From NCBI GenBank assembly GCA_964423985.1, contig CAYRGE010000036.1:1-5863 (forward strand): a stretch of DNA of 5,863 bases, in the 5' to 3' direction. The DNA comes from CAYRGE01 sp964423985. Its GTDB lineage: Bacteria > Patescibacteriota > Minisyncoccia > Phycocordibacterales > CAYRGE01. Below, piece after piece: positions 5,028-5,863 of the stretch. Position 1 is the stretch's first letter, and every line of letters begins with the position of its first letter. The notes below the pieces were generated by a model. It had not been told where the DNA came from, ran no database searches, and was given only the letters and a program-made list of their open reading frames with translations. Made by a program: the position numbers and the translations under genes.

Positions 5028-5618
5028 ATGACATATATTATTGTGGGACTTGGGAATCCTGGCAGTGCCTACGAGACGACTAGGCATAATACAGGCAGGA
5101 TAATTCTTGAACATCTAAAAAATACAAAAGGCTTTTTGGGGTGGGAAAAAGACAAAACAAAAAAAACACTTATTTCGGAAGACATAGAGGGCAAAAACAA
5201 GATATTGTATTTAATGCCAGAATTGTTTATGAATAAGTCAGGAGTTGTTGTTTCAAAGTTTATTAAAAGCACAAAACAAGCAGAACGCCTCATTGTTATT
5301 TACGATGATTTAGATTTACCTATGGGGTCGTTTAAGCTCTCGTTTAATCGTGGCGCTGGTGGGCACAAAGGAGTTGAATCAATAATAAACAAACTACATA
5401 CAAGGGCGTTTTTGAGAATTCGTGTTGGAATATCTCCTTCAACGCCTTCTGGAAAATTAAAAAAACCAAAGAACGCAGAGGCTGTTTTGGGTTTTGTGAT
5501 GCACAAATATTCTCAAACAGAATTAAAGAAATTAAAAACCATTGCACTCGACATAGATAAAGCAATAACACTTTTTATTAAAGAGGGTAAGGAAAAAGCA
5601 ATGAATAAATACAACTAA
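5028..5618 (+). CDS. pth: Peptidyl-tRNA hydrolase
   Basis: Pth cleaves the ester bond of peptidyl-tRNA released prematurely from ribosomes, recycling tRNA. At 196 residues it has the usual bacterial length. The signature IIVGLGNPG...TRHNTG is intact, with Asn10 and catalytic His20 at the same numbers as in E. coli. FMNKSG supplies Asn69, and YDDLDLPMG supplies Asp93, which orients the catalytic His in the family. The GAGGHKGVESI segment (110-120) has Lys114 where most homologues have Asn. RVGISPS...GFVM and a C-terminal helix follow as expected. The start is secure because the fold begins at once. It is divergent from lepB, with no partner gene visible downstream. No Shine-Dalgarno site is present, and a -10 box sits six bases before the ATG. 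Confidence 0.97.
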   Translation: MTYIIVGLGNPGSAYETTRHNTGRIILEHLKNTKGFLGWEKDKTKKTLISEDIEGKNKILYLMPELFMNKSGVVVSKFIKSTKQAERLIVIYDDLDLPMGSFKLSFNRGAGGHKGVESIINKLHTRAFLRIRVGISPSTPSGKLKKPKNAEAVLGFVMHKYSQTELKKLKTIALDIDKAITLFIKEGKEKAMNKYN

Positions 5619-5646
5619 CAAAAGCCAGCTTATCAATGATGGTCAA

Positions 5647-5681
5647 GTTGTGTTTAAAATCTAGGTGTTTTTAAGCACAAC
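5647..5681 (+). terminator. Hairpin after pth, possible terminator without U tract
   Basis: GTTGTG and TTAAAA (5647-5659) pair with TTTTAA and CACAAC (5669-5681) through one T-G position, giving a 13-position stem with a 9-base loop. It lies 28 bases past the pth stop, where a terminator would be expected. The following bases are AATAAAAAC, so there is no U tract and intrinsic termination is doubtful. It may instead stabilise the mRNA 3' end. Confidence 0.4.
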
Positions 5682-5700
5682 AATAAAAACAATGAAAGTA

Positions 5701-5724
5701 TTTAGTAGGATTCACGCTACTAAA
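5701..5724. repeat. Small inverted repeat
   Basis: TTTAGTAG (5701-5708) and CTACTAAA (5717-5724) form a perfect 8-bp stem with an 8-base loop. It stands 19 bases after the hairpin downstream of pth, with no T tract on either side. Function unknown. Confidence 0.4.
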
Positions 5725-5829
5725 CCAAAACCCATTGATACTGTAATGTTTTAAATTAGAATTTTTTGTAACAAAACCTGTGTTGTTATTGAGAATGGTA
5801 ATGATTATTATGGCTGATTAATATTATTA

Positions 5830-5851
5830 TTGTCTTTGCGAGAAGTGTAGC
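5830..5851. repeat. Start of a second dispersed-repeat copy, inverted
   Basis: The 22 bases here, containing GTCTTTGCGAGAAGTGTAGC, are the exact reverse complement of 870-891 inside the repeat nest near the left end. After 5851 the two sequences diverge at once. The window ends 12 bases later, so the extent of this copy is unknown. It shows that the repeat is dispersed in this genome and occurs in both orientations. Confidence 0.85.
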
Positions 5852-5863
5852 AACAAATTTTGT

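Noticed and set aside
258..5618. UGA recoding (genetic code 25 or 4)
   Set aside because: Trp in the conserved proteins is encoded by TGG, and none of the six genes needs an in-frame TGA read as an amino acid.
5692..5754. 20-codon ATG frame after pth
   Set aside because: Too short, no ribosome site or recognisable peptide, and it spans the 5701-5724 hairpin. Most likely chance.

Overview
The window is AT-rich bacterial chromosome with six intact housekeeping genes. They encode a cold-shock protein, an RsuA/RluB/RluF-type rRNA pseudouridine synthase, a SpoU-family 23S rRNA 2'-O-methyltransferase (RlmB), histidyl-tRNA synthetase (HisS), signal peptidase I (LepB) and peptidyl-tRNA hydrolase (Pth). 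Compact proteins, a Lys/Asn-rich insertion in HisS, strong AT bias and no recognisable Shine-Dalgarno site upstream of any gene fit a Candidate Phyla Radiation (Patescibacteria, probably Parcubacteria-like) genome. That placement is an inference. Tryptophan is encoded by TGG and all six genes end in TAA or TAG, so nothing suggests the UGA-recoded Gracilibacteria/Absconditabacteria.

Layout: 1-205 has no convincing gene. 206-242 is a strong, symmetric terminator behind the cold-shock gene (258-482, minus). Its best promoter lies about 130 bases upstream and is overlapped by a 9-bp inverted repeat. 483-1045 has no gene: it holds the csp leader and promoter, a 41-base hairpin, and a nest of the 'GTCATTGCGAG...' dispersed repeat (751-970) followed by a smaller two-stem structure. 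The pseudouridine synthase (1046-1738, minus) and rlmB (2009-2770, plus) are divergent. rlmB converges on a lepB-hisS pair (4806-2840, minus). lepB and pth (5028-5618, plus) diverge from a region with a conspicuous inverted repeat. 5619-5863 carries hairpins and, at the window edge, the start of a second, oppositely oriented copy of the dispersed repeat.

The gene content serves translation: rRNA modification, tRNA charging, peptidyl-tRNA recycling and RNA chaperoning, plus protein secretion. I see no defence system, phage, transposase or CRISPR array, and I do not claim a new gene system. The points most worth checking are non-coding: the nested dispersed repeats, the absence of Shine-Dalgarno sites together with -10 boxes placed for leaderless transcription (clearest at pth), the csp operator-like palindrome with its long leader, and mutually exclusive hairpins upstream of lepB.
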